Shown here: in pieces, positions 36,280 to 43,871 of the stretch
Layout: each line of letters begins with the position of its first letter
Numbering within the stretch: position 1 is the stretch's first letter
Source: Roseomonas haemaphysalidis
GTDB lineage: Bacteria; Pseudomonadota; Alphaproteobacteria; Acetobacterales; Acetobacteraceae
Reading direction: 5' to 3'
DNA: 64,000 nt
Assembly (NCBI RefSeq): GCF_017355405.1
Contig: NZ_CP061177.1
Span: forward strand, 1,905,001 to 1,969,000
Notes under the pieces: model-generated
What the model saw: the letters and a program-made list of their open reading frames with translations, nothing else
Database searches by the model: none
What the model was told of the DNA's origin: nothing
Made by a program: the position numbers and the translations under genes

Positions 36280-37008
36280 TCAGGGCCAGGGGATCTCGGA
36301 GCGGCCGCAGGCGGAGATGTTGCGCCGCTCCTGGATCCGCCCGGCGCCCAGCACCACGCGGATGTCCACCTCGCAGCCGCCGGTGACGCTGACCGGGCGG
36401 CTGGCGCCGGCGGCCAGGGTGTCGCGCCCCAGCCGGTCGCGGCCCCAGTTGTCGTCGCTGCTGGACGACACATAGAGCTCCTGGATCGTCTCGCCCGTGC
36501 GGTTGACGAAGCGGAAGGAGGCGTTGCCCGCCCGCCCGCTGCCGCCCCCTTGCACGCTGCCGCCGGAGCCGCCGCCGGAACGGGGCGGCGGCGCGTCGTC
36601 GCCCCGGCTGACGCTGCCGCCGGCACCGCCATCGGCCGTCTCGATCGTGCCGCCGGCGCCGCCGCCGCGGTCGGCGCGGCCATTGGGGTTGGTGAAGATG
36701 ACGCGGTCGGTGCGGCAGGCGTTGACCTTCATCTTCTCCTCTTCCTGCCCGCCCTCGTAGGTCACCTTGATATCCAGCTCGCAGTCGCGCGCGGCGGGGG
36801 TGACGCGCACTTGGTCGCCGGCCGACAGCGTGGTGCGGCCCAGGATGTCGCTGCCCCAGTCGGACAGGCGCGACGGCGAGACATAGGCCCGCTCGATGGT
36901 CAGGCCGGAGTTGTTGACCAGCCAGAAGCGGTTCTGCGCCATGGCGGGCGCGGCTGACAGCGCGCTGCCGGCGAGCATCAGGGCCAGGACAGTCAGGATC
37001 GAACGCAC
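36280..37008 (-). CDS. Secreted protein with two duplicated two-cysteine domains
   Basis: A 242-residue protein of unknown function with a Sec signal (cleavage near AMA-QN, residue 24). Residues 28-105 and 165-240 are copies of one domain: FWLVNNSGLTIERAYVSPS matches FRFVNRTGETIQELYVSSS. Each copy has a pair of cysteines 22 residues apart (C76/C98 and C212/C234) that may form disulfides. A Gly/Ser-rich linker of about 55 residues joins them. It is transcribed alone, convergent with the ETF-QO gene and divergent from the TPR gene. Confidence 0.8.
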   Translation of the reverse strand: MRSILTVLALMLAGSALSAAPAMAQNRFWLVNNSGLTIERAYVSPSRLSDWGSDILGRTTLSAGDQVRVTPAARDCELDIKVTYEGGQEEEKMKVNACRTDRVIFTNPNGRADRGGGAGGTIETADGGAGGSVSRGDDAPPPRSGGGSGGSVQGGGSGRAGNASFRFVNRTGETIQELYVSSSSDDNWGRDRLGRDTLAAGASRPVSVTGGCEVDIRVVLGAGRIQERRNISACGRSEIPWP

Positions 37009-37206
37009 GGAACTCTCCTTGAGAGCGGGTGGGGGGCGCGAGGCACGGCAAGCGGCCCGGAACCGGGGGATCGGGCCTGGCTTCGTGTAACATCATGCGG
37101 CGAAGCCACCGCTGCGGGGAAGGGGGCGCGCGGTGCCAAGCGCGCGAGTCCGGCGGTTTCCCATGGGCGTTTCCAGAGCGGGCGAAATGGCCCTAACCTC
37201 CTGTCC

Positions 37207-38898
37207 ATGGTCGTTCTCCTCCTCCCCCGCCGTGCCGCCCTTCTCGCCGCCGCCCTGCTGGCCGGCTGTGCCGCGGGCGGTGCCCCGGATTCCGGTGCCC
37301 CCGGCGGCCGGGCCCCGGGGCGGATGAGCGCCTCGGGCGCCTATCTGGCCGGCAGCTACGCCGTCAGCGAAACCGACACCGCCGCCGCCGCCGACCTGCT
37401 GCTGGAAGCGCTGCGGCAGGCGCCCGAGCAGCCCGAGGTGATCAACAAGGCCTTTCTGGCCACCGTGCTGGACGGCCGGCCCGAGGCCACCCGCGTGGCC
37501 CGCCAGCTGCCCGACAACGAGCTGGCGGCGCTGCTGCTGGCCGGCGCCGACGCCCAGGCCGGGCGCTGGGAGCGGGCCGAGACCCGGCTGCGCGCCATGC
37601 CGCGCCAGGGCGCGGGCGCCGTGCTGTCGCCGCTGCTGCTGGCCTGGGCGCAGGCCGGCCGCGGCAACACCGACACGGCGCTGGCCACCCTGAAGCCGCA
37701 GGTGGAAGGCTCGCGCCTGTCTGGCCTGGCCGCGCTGCACGCCGCCATGATCGCCGACCTGGGCAACCGCCCGCGCGAGGCGGACCGGCTGATCCGCGTG
37801 GCGCTGGCCAACACGCCCGAGGTCAACCTGCGGCTGGTGCAGATTTCCGCCGGCATCCTGGGCCGCGCCGGCAAGGAAGCGGAAGCCATGAAGCTGGTGG
37901 AAAGCATCTCCACCGGCAGCGACGATCTGGCCATGCTGGGCACCCCCGAAACCCGCCGCCGCATGCTGACCGAGCGCGCCGTGGCCTCCCCCGTGGAAGG
38001 CATGGCGGAAGCCGAGCTGGCGCTGGCCGCGGCGCTGCGCGGCCAGGGCGGGCCGGAACTGTCGCTGATCCTGGCGCGGCTCGCCTTGCGGCTGCGGCCC
38101 GACTTCACCCCCGCCAAGCTGGTCGCCGCCGAGGCCCTGGCCGACCAGAAGCATGCCGAGAACGCCCTGGCGCTGCTGCAGGACATCCCGCGCGACGACG
38201 TGCTGCTGCCGGCCGTGATGCTGCGCCGCGCGACCCTGCTGGACCGCCTGAACCGGCCGGACGAGGCAATCGCGGTGCTGCGGGAGCTGTCGGCCCAGCG
38301 CCCCGCCGCGCCGCAGCCCGCCGCCCGCCTGGGCGACCTGCTGCGCGTCCGCGGCCGCTTTCCCGAGGCGGTGCAGGCCTACGACCAGGCGCTGAGCCGC
38401 GCCGGCGACCAGACGCCCGCCAGCTGGCCGCTGCTGTATGCCCGCGGCATCGCGCTGGAGCGCTCGGGCCAGTGGCCGCGCGCCGAGGCCGACTTCCAGC
38501 GCGCCCTGCAACTGGTGCCGGAACAGCCCTACGTGCTGAACTACCTGGGCTACACCTGGGTGGAGCGTGGCGAGCACCTGGCCGAGGCGCGCGGCATGCT
38601 GGAACGCGCCATGGCGCTGCGCCCGCAGGACGGCAACATCGCCGACAGCCTGGGCTGGGCCCTGTTCAAGCTGGGCGACCTGCCCAACGCCACCAAGTGG
38701 CTGGAAAAGGCGGCCGAGCTGGAATCGCGCAACGCCACCATCAACGACCATCTGGGCGACGCCTACTGGGCGGCCGGGCGGCGGCGCGAAGCGGTGTTCC
38801 AATGGCGCCGCGCCCTGACGCTCGACCCCGAGCCCGCCGAATCGCCGCGCATCGAGGCCAAGCTGCGCGAACGGGAAGCCATCCCGGCGTCCCGCTGA
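37207..38898 (+). CDS. TPR-repeat lipoprotein
   Basis: A 563-residue envelope protein. The N-terminus MVVLLLPRRAALLAAALLAGC has a lipobox with C21, so it should be acylated. The rest is helical tetratricopeptide repeats, clearest at the C-terminal end (YVLNYLGYTWVERGEHLAEARGML and AYWAAGRRREAVFQWRRAL). Such proteins scaffold outer-membrane or cell-division complexes, but no specific role can be assigned. The ispE GTG follows after ten bases, so the two are co-transcribed. Confidence 0.85.
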   Translation: MVVLLLPRRAALLAAALLAGCAAGGAPDSGAPGGRAPGRMSASGAYLAGSYAVSETDTAAAADLLLEALRQAPEQPEVINKAFLATVLDGRPEATRVARQLPDNELAALLLAGADAQAGRWERAETRLRAMPRQGAGAVLSPLLLAWAQAGRGNTDTALATLKPQVEGSRLSGLAALHAAMIADLGNRPREADRLIRVALANTPEVNLRLVQISAGILGRAGKEAEAMKLVESISTGSDDLAMLGTPETRRRMLTERAVASPVEGMAEAELALAAALRGQGGPELSLILARLALRLRPDFTPAKLVAAEALADQKHAENALALLQDIPRDDVLLPAVMLRRATLLDRLNRPDEAIAVLRELSAQRPAAPQPAARLGDLLRVRGRFPEAVQAYDQALSRAGDQTPASWPLLYARGIALERSGQWPRAEADFQRALQLVPEQPYVLNYLGYTWVERGEHLAEARGMLERAMALRPQDGNIADSLGWALFKLGDLPNATKWLEKAAELESRNATINDHLGDAYWAAGRRREAVFQWRRALTLDPEPAESPRIEAKLREREAIPASR

Positions 38899-38908
38899 GC
38901 ATCCCGCC

Positions 38909-39763
38909 GTGCTGCAAGCCGCGCCGGCCAAGGTGAACCTGTTTCTGCACGTCACCGGCCGCCGCGCCGATGGCTATCACCTGCTGGATTCGCTGGTGGT
39001 GTTCCTCGCCGCCGCCGATTCGCTGCACTGGGCGGAGGCGCCGGCGCTGTCGCTGTCGCTGGACGGGCCGGAAGGCGGCGCCCTGCGGGCGGAGCCGGAC
39101 AACCTGGTGCTGCGCGCCGCCCGCCTGCTGGCCGAGGCCACCGGCGTTTCGCCGCGCGGCTTCCTGCGGCTCGACAAGCACCTGCCCGTCGCGTCGGGCA
39201 TCGGCGGCGGCTCGGCGGATGCCGCGGCGGCGCTGCGGCTGTTGTGCCGCGCCTGGAACGTGGCGGTGCCGCCGGATGCCATGGCGGCGCTGGCGCTGCG
39301 GCTCGGGGCCGACGTGCCGGTGTGCCTGGCCAGCCGGCCCGCGCGCATGGAGGGGGTGGGGGAACTGCTGGGCCCGGCGCCGGCGCTGCCACCCGGCCTC
39401 GGCATGGTGCTGGCCAACCCGCGCGTCGCCCTGGCCACCCCGGCGGTGTTCCGCGCCCGCGCCGGCGGCTTTTCCCCCCGCGCCGCGCTGCCCCCCGGCT
39501 GGGCCGACGCGGCGGCCATGGCGCGCGACCTGTCGGCCTGCCGCAACGACCTGGAAGCCCCCGCCATCGGCCTGTGCCCGGCGGTGGGCGAGGTGCTGGC
39601 GGCCCTTCGCGCCTTGCCCGGCTGCCTTTTGGCGCGGATGAGCGGCTCCGGCGCCACCTGCTTCGCGCTGCTGCCCGACGCCGCCGCGGCCACCGCCGCC
39701 GCCACGCTGCTGCCGCCGGAATGGTGGCGTTGGGGAGGGGGGCTTTACGAAACCCCCGCCTGA
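38909..39763 (+). CDS. ispE: 4-(Cytidine 5'-diphospho)-2-C-methyl-D-erythritol kinase
   Basis: This GHMP kinase performs the fourth step of the non-mevalonate isoprenoid pathway; 284 residues. The N-terminal APAKVNLFLHVTGRRADGYH and the Gly-rich phosphate loop LPVASGIGGGSADAAAAL (92-109) are diagnostic, and MSGSGATCFAL is the third GHMP motif. It starts at a GTG close behind the TPR lipoprotein gene. tRNA-Gln follows 21 bases after the stop. Confidence 0.95.
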   Translation: MLQAAPAKVNLFLHVTGRRADGYHLLDSLVVFLAAADSLHWAEAPALSLSLDGPEGGALRAEPDNLVLRAARLLAEATGVSPRGFLRLDKHLPVASGIGGGSADAAAALRLLCRAWNVAVPPDAMAALALRLGADVPVCLASRPARMEGVGELLGPAPALPPGLGMVLANPRVALATPAVFRARAGGFSPRAALPPGWADAAAMARDLSACRNDLEAPAIGLCPAVGEVLAALRALPGCLLARMSGSGATCFALLPDAAAATAAATLLPPEWWRWGGGLYETPA

Positions 39764-39784
39764 CGCTTATTCAGCGGCAGCCGG

Positions 39785-39859
39785 TGGGGCGTAGCCAAGC
39801 GGTAAGGCAGCGGTTTTTGGTACCGCCATTCCCAGGTTCGAATCCTGGCGCCCCAACCA
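39785..39859 (+). tRNA. tRNA-Gln (anticodon TTG)
   Basis: A complete cloverleaf: acceptor TGGGGCG pairs with CGCCCCA, the anticodon stem GCGGT/ACCGC encloses the loop TTTTGGT with anticodon TTG at 39817-39819, and the T arm CCAGG-TTCGAAT-CCTGG is intact. A discriminator A and an encoded CCA end it at 39859. It reads CAA, and CAG by wobble. Confidence 0.97.
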
Positions 39860-39895
39860 GCGCTCCGGCGCTGATCCCGCTGAAAGCCATGCCCC

Positions 39896-40390
39896 ATGTT
39901 CGAACTGCGCGCTTCCACCGCCACCGATGCCGCCACGCTGCATGAGGAGCTGGCCGGGATGCTGTCGGCCCTGCTGGCCGGCGAGCGCGACCCGGTCGCC
40001 AATGCCGCCAACACCTCGGCCCTGCTGTTCCAGATGTTGCCGGACCTGAACTGGGCCGGGTTCTATTTCCTGCGCTACGGGGGCGAGCTGGTGCTGGGCC
40101 CCTTCCAGGGCAAACCGGCCTGCGTGCGCATCGCCTTCGGGCGCGGCGTCTGCGGGGCCGCGGTGGCGCGCAAGCAGTCCATGCTGGTGGAGGACGTGCA
40201 CAGCTTTCCAGGCCACATCGCCTGCGACGCCGCGTCCCGCTCCGAACTCGTGGTGCCGCTGCTGCGGGACGGTGAGGTGCTGGGCGTGATCGACCTGGAC
40301 AGCCCGCGACCGGCCCGCTTCACCCCCGCCGACCAGGCGGGGCTGGAGCGGGTCGCGGCCCTCTACGTGGCGGCGTCCGCCACGCCCTGA
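39896..40390 (+). CDS. msrC: Free methionine-(R)-sulfoxide reductase (GAF domain)
   Basis: A 164-residue GAF-domain enzyme that reduces free methionine-R-sulfoxide with thioredoxin. The three catalytic cysteines C76, C86 and C110 have the spacing (10 and 24) of E. coli fRMsr C84, C94 and C118. VEDVHSFPGHIACDAASRSELVVP is the family signature. It starts 37 bases after tRNA-Gln and is convergent with a small gene on the other strand. Confidence 0.93.
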   Translation: MFELRASTATDAATLHEELAGMLSALLAGERDPVANAANTSALLFQMLPDLNWAGFYFLRYGGELVLGPFQGKPACVRIAFGRGVCGAAVARKQSMLVEDVHSFPGHIACDAASRSELVVPLLRDGEVLGVIDLDSPRPARFTPADQAGLERVAALYVAASATP

Positions 40391-40396
40391 TGCCCG

Positions 40397-40708
40397 TCAG
40401 ATGAACTGGCTGCGCAGAAAGCCCAGCGCCGGCAGCGGCTTCCAGGCCCGCGGCAGGTCCGCCCGGCGGATGGCCGACACGCTGTAGTTTGGCATAGGCA
40501 TGGCGGAGGAGCGCAGGAACCCCGCATAGGCGCGCACCTGCTGTTCGCGCCATTGCCGGTCGGCATCCGCCGCGGCGCGGTTGGCATAGATCTCGGCGAT
40601 GCGGTTTCGGCGGCCGACCGAGGCCACCACCGCCCAGAGCTTGGCTTCGCGCGAACCTTCCAGGCTCACGACCTTGTCGGAAAAGCCTTCGGCGGGCGCC
40701 TGGCTCAT
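40397..40708 (-). CDS. Conserved-looking small hypothetical protein
   Basis: A 103-residue soluble protein from the ATG at 40708 (MSQAPAEGFSDKVVSLEGSR). It has no signal, no membrane helix and no motif I recognise. It is rich in Arg, Ala and Trp with a central helical WREQQVRAYAGFLRSSA. The frame is open further upstream, but the GGACACCCGCAG before this ATG looks like a weak ribosome site. It ends six bases from the msrC stop. A function cannot be assigned. Confidence 0.6.
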   Translation of the reverse strand: MSQAPAEGFSDKVVSLEGSREAKLWAVVASVGRRNRIAEIYANRAAADADRQWREQQVRAYAGFLRSSAMPMPNYSVSAIRRADLPRAWKPLPALGFLRSQFI

Positions 40709-40836
40709 CTGCGGGTGTCCTTCCGCCCGGCGCTGCCGGTGTGGTGGTCGGCTGTCGCATCCATCCGGCAAATCTGTGCCCGCCCCCCGCGCCATGCAAG
40801 GGCGGAGTGCCGGCCGGCGCGCCTGGCGCCGGCCGG

Positions 40837-40868
40837 GCCAGGGGAAAGGCCAGGGGAAAGGCCAGGGG
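40837..40868 (+). repeat. 12-bp direct repeat, about 2.7 copies
   Basis: The unit GCCAGGGGAAAG occurs exactly at 40837-40848 and 40849-40860, and a third partial copy GCCAGGGG begins at 40861. It lies against the stop codon of the following minus-strand gene. No role is evident. Confidence 0.7.
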
Positions 40869-40869
40869 G

Positions 40870-42456
40870 TCAGGCCAGGAACACGTCGTCGTAGCTGGCG
40901 TGGTCGCCGGTGCCGAGCTGCACGGCGTTGCGCAGCCGCTTGTCGGTGACGGTGGGGTAGTTCACCTCCACCACCCACAGCAGCGGCATCTCGTCCACCA
41001 GGATCTTCTGCACCTCCGAGAAGGCGCTCCGCCGGGCCGCCTCCGTGGCGCCGGTGCGGGCGGCGGCGAACAACTCGTCCACCCTGGGGTTGGAATAGCC
41101 GGCGGTGTTGGTGAACAGGATCTTCTGGATGTTGGAGGACACGTAGGAACGCTCCACCCCCAGCGTCGGGTCGCCGTATTGGTACAGCACGTTGGAGGTC
41201 GATTCGTAGTCCCAGTTGGCGATGCGCGACGCCCAGGTGCCCGCATCGGTCGATTCCAGCGTGACGTCGAAGCCGACCTGGCGCATCGCCTGGCGGAAAT
41301 ACTCGCCCATCCGGTTCCAGATCTCGCCATAAGGCGGGATCACGTATTTGAAGCTGCCGCGGATGCCCTGGGCATTGGCGCGCACCCCCGCCTCGTCCAG
41401 CAGTGCGCGCGCCTTCGCCACGTCGAAGGGCGCCAGCTTGGCGTCCGCGTCATGGAAGCGGGTGGTGGAGCTGACCGGGCCGGTGGCCGGCTTGCCCAGG
41501 CCGAACCACAGCCGGTTGACAATGAAGTTGCGGTCCAGCGCCATGCTCATCGCCTGCCGCACGCGCTTGTCGTCGAACGGCTTCACGCGGTGGTTCAGCT
41601 CGAACCAGAACAGCGGGGAGAAGTATTCCCAGCCCTTGGTGGTGACGTCGAGGTTGGGCGCCTGGCGCAGCGCCGGGATGTCGAAGGGCTCGATGTCGGT
41701 GGCCGTGCTCATCTGCACCTGCCCGCCCTCGATCGCCAGCCGCCGGCTTTGCCCGTCCGGGATCACCCGCCACAGGATGCCGTCCAGGTAGGGCTGACCC
41801 GGTTTCCAGTAGTCGGCGAAGCGCTCCATGCGCAGGAAGTTGCCGCGCTGCCATTCCACAAAGCGGAACGGCCCGGTGCCCACCGGCTTCAGGTTGGCCG
41901 GGTTGGTGCGGATGTCCGTGCCGTCGTAGACGTGCTTGGCGACGATCGGCAGCGCCGTGGCGTCGAAGCACAGCAGGAACGGCTGGAACGCCTGCTTCAG
42001 TACGAAGCGCACGGTCAGCGGGTCCGGCGCCGTGGCTTCCGCGATGCCCGCCAGCACGCCGCGCAGGCGGGGCGCGATCTCGCGGTTGAAAGTGGTCACG
42101 GAATAGATCACGTCATCCGCCGTGAAGGGGCGACCGTCGTGCCACTTCACGTTCTCCTGCAGCTTGAACACGTATTCCAGCCCGTCGGGGCTGACGGTCC
42201 AGCTTTTCGCCAGCTCCGGCAGCGGTTCCAGGCTGGGCGAGAACTTCAACAGCCCCTGCGTCATCTTGGTGCCGCAGATCAGCGTCGGCGTCTGGTTGTT
42301 GACGCCGATCTGCAGGATCGGCGGCTCGGGGTTCAGGATGACGTTGAGCACCCCGCCGCGCTTGGGCTGGATGCCCTGGGCCATCGCGGCCGTGGCAGAC
42401 AGGAGCACCGGGGCGGTGGCGGCTCCGGCAAGCAGGTGGCGGCGCGTCATGGGCAT
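40870..42456 (-). CDS. ABC transporter substrate-binding protein, family 5 (peptide/opine/nickel type)
   Basis: A 528-residue periplasmic solute-binding protein. The N-terminus MPMTRRHLLAGAATAPVLLSATAAMAQ is a twin-arginine or Sec signal. LEYVFKLQENVKWHDGRPFTADDV is the family 5 signature, and VKPFDDKRVRQAMSMALDR and ARALLDEAGV follow. No permease or ATPase gene is adjacent, so it is an orphan that must work with a transporter encoded elsewhere. Ligand unknown. The start is set by the signal; upstream in-frame ATGs give an unlikely leader. Confidence 0.87.
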   Translation of the reverse strand: MPMTRRHLLAGAATAPVLLSATAAMAQGIQPKRGGVLNVILNPEPPILQIGVNNQTPTLICGTKMTQGLLKFSPSLEPLPELAKSWTVSPDGLEYVFKLQENVKWHDGRPFTADDVIYSVTTFNREIAPRLRGVLAGIAEATAPDPLTVRFVLKQAFQPFLLCFDATALPIVAKHVYDGTDIRTNPANLKPVGTGPFRFVEWQRGNFLRMERFADYWKPGQPYLDGILWRVIPDGQSRRLAIEGGQVQMSTATDIEPFDIPALRQAPNLDVTTKGWEYFSPLFWFELNHRVKPFDDKRVRQAMSMALDRNFIVNRLWFGLGKPATGPVSSTTRFHDADAKLAPFDVAKARALLDEAGVRANAQGIRGSFKYVIPPYGEIWNRMGEYFRQAMRQVGFDVTLESTDAGTWASRIANWDYESTSNVLYQYGDPTLGVERSYVSSNIQKILFTNTAGYSNPRVDELFAAARTGATEAARRSAFSEVQKILVDEMPLLWVVEVNYPTVTDKRLRNAVQLGTGDHASYDDVFLA

Positions 42457-42614
42457 GGCGGCATCTCCGGCTGCGATGGAACCGTTGACGCTACGCATCA
42501 TTCCGCGCTGCGGCAAACATTGTTGTACGGCGCTCCGGGGCCGGGGCGGGGCGCGCTTGACCGCCCGGCGGGGCGCTGCCTAGCCTCGCCGGCGGCGGCA
42601 GCGAAGGGACGGGG

Positions 42615-43577
42615 ATGACGGCAGCGGTGGGCCGCAGGGCACTGACCCTGGGGGGCTTCCTGGCCCTGGGCGCGACGGCCGCGCGGGCCGCGCGGCCGGT
42701 GCGGCTGGTGGTGCCCTATGCGCCCGGCGACGGGCCGGACCTGTTCGCGCGCCGCTTCGCGCAGGGCATGGCCGAGCGCATCGGCCTGCCGGTGGTGGTC
42801 GACAACCGCCCCGGCGCCGCCACCATGATCGGCACGGAATACGTGGCGTCCGCGGTGCCCGATGGCCTGACCCTGCTGCTGGCCACCTCCACCACCTTTG
42901 CCGCCAACCCGCACCTGTTCCGCCAGCTCAACTATTCCATCGCGCAGTTCCAGCCCATCACCCTGCTGGTCCGCGTGCGCCTGGCGCTTTACGCCAGCAC
43001 CGGCTTCGGGGCGCGCGGCATGGCGGCGGTGCTGGCCGGCGCGCGGGCGGCGCCGGACCCGCTGCAATACGGCATCACCGCGCGCGGCGATGCCACCCAC
43101 CTGGCGGGCGAGGCGCTGCAGCAGGCCGCCGGCATCGTCCTGCAGGACGTGCCCTACCGCGGCACCGCCCTGATGCAGCAGGGGCTGCTGCGCGACGACA
43201 TCCCGCTGGCGATCGACGGCATCGGCGCCTACCTGAACCTGCTGGGCAAGGGCCGGGTGAATGCCATCGCCGTCACCGGCGCGGCGCGCGTGGCGGTGCT
43301 GCCGGACACGCCCACCTTCGCCGAGGCGGGCATCGCCGAGCTGGGGCGGCAGCCCTGGTACGGGCTGCTGGCGCCGGCCGGGCTGGACCCCGAGGTGCTG
43401 GCCGACCTGAATGCCGCCGCCGTCGACACCATGCGCGCCGCCGGCCTGCGCGACGCGCTGGCGCGGCAGGGGGCGGCGGTGGAAACCCAGTCCCCCGCCG
43501 CGTTCGCCACGCTGATCGCCGAGGAAACCGAGGCCTGGGGCGCCATCATCCGCCGCGTTGGGCTAAGCATGGATTGA
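42615..43577 (+). CDS. Tripartite tricarboxylate transporter receptor (TctC/Bug family)
   Basis: A 320-residue periplasmic solute receptor. The signal peptide spans about residues 1-24 (ending TAARA-AR). RPVRLVVPYAPGDGPDLFAR, VVVDNRPGAATMIGTEYVASA and LPDTPTFAEAG are Bug-family motifs; these proteins bind carboxylic acids. No tctA or tctB is nearby, so it is an orphan receptor, common in this group of bacteria. It diverges from the family 5 binding protein across 158 bases. The start gives a clean signal peptide. Confidence 0.88.
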   Translation: MTAAVGRRALTLGGFLALGATAARAARPVRLVVPYAPGDGPDLFARRFAQGMAERIGLPVVVDNRPGAATMIGTEYVASAVPDGLTLLLATSTTFAANPHLFRQLNYSIAQFQPITLLVRVRLALYASTGFGARGMAAVLAGARAAPDPLQYGITARGDATHLAGEALQQAAGIVLQDVPYRGTALMQQGLLRDDIPLAIDGIGAYLNLLGKGRVNAIAVTGAARVAVLPDTPTFAEAGIAELGRQPWYGLLAPAGLDPEVLADLNAAAVDTMRAAGLRDALARQGAAVETQSPAAFATLIAEETEAWGAIIRRVGLSMD

Positions 43578-43871
43578 GGTTGCCGACGTGGTCACCACGG
43601 CACGCGAAGGTTGCAATGCCGGGGCCTGGGACCTGTCATGTGGCGCCTGAGGCACAAACCAGTTTCATAGCTTTGCACCTGCCTTGAAAAAACTCTATGA
43701 GAGGTGATCCTGTCGGTGGTCCGGCCCAGCGCTGCGCCGGTCGCTGACGTGTCGGCCCGTGGCGTCCGTGCGAACCAAGGAACTGCGTAGTATGGCCCAT
43801 CGGCGGACACGGCATGATGCCACGCATCGATGCGCGGCATGGCTGCCGCGGCGTGTACGCGGAGCGTTCCC
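43578..43871 (+). promoter_or_regulatory. Gene-free region upstream of the signalling cluster, with a possible promoter
   Basis: I find no supported gene in these 294 bases. TTGCAC at 43673-43678 and TATGAG at 43696-43701 are 17 bases apart and resemble a weak sigma-70 promoter in the least GC-rich part. It would drive the REC-PAS-GGDEF-EAL gene and probably the RpfC-type kinase behind it. The match is partial. Confidence 0.35.

Noticed and set aside
43830..43871. Start of the REC-PAS-GGDEF-EAL gene at ATG 43830
   Set aside because: It would add 14 residues before the receiver fold and put the phosphorylated Asp at 68; TTG 43872 has a GGAG site and puts it at 54. Kept as an alternative.
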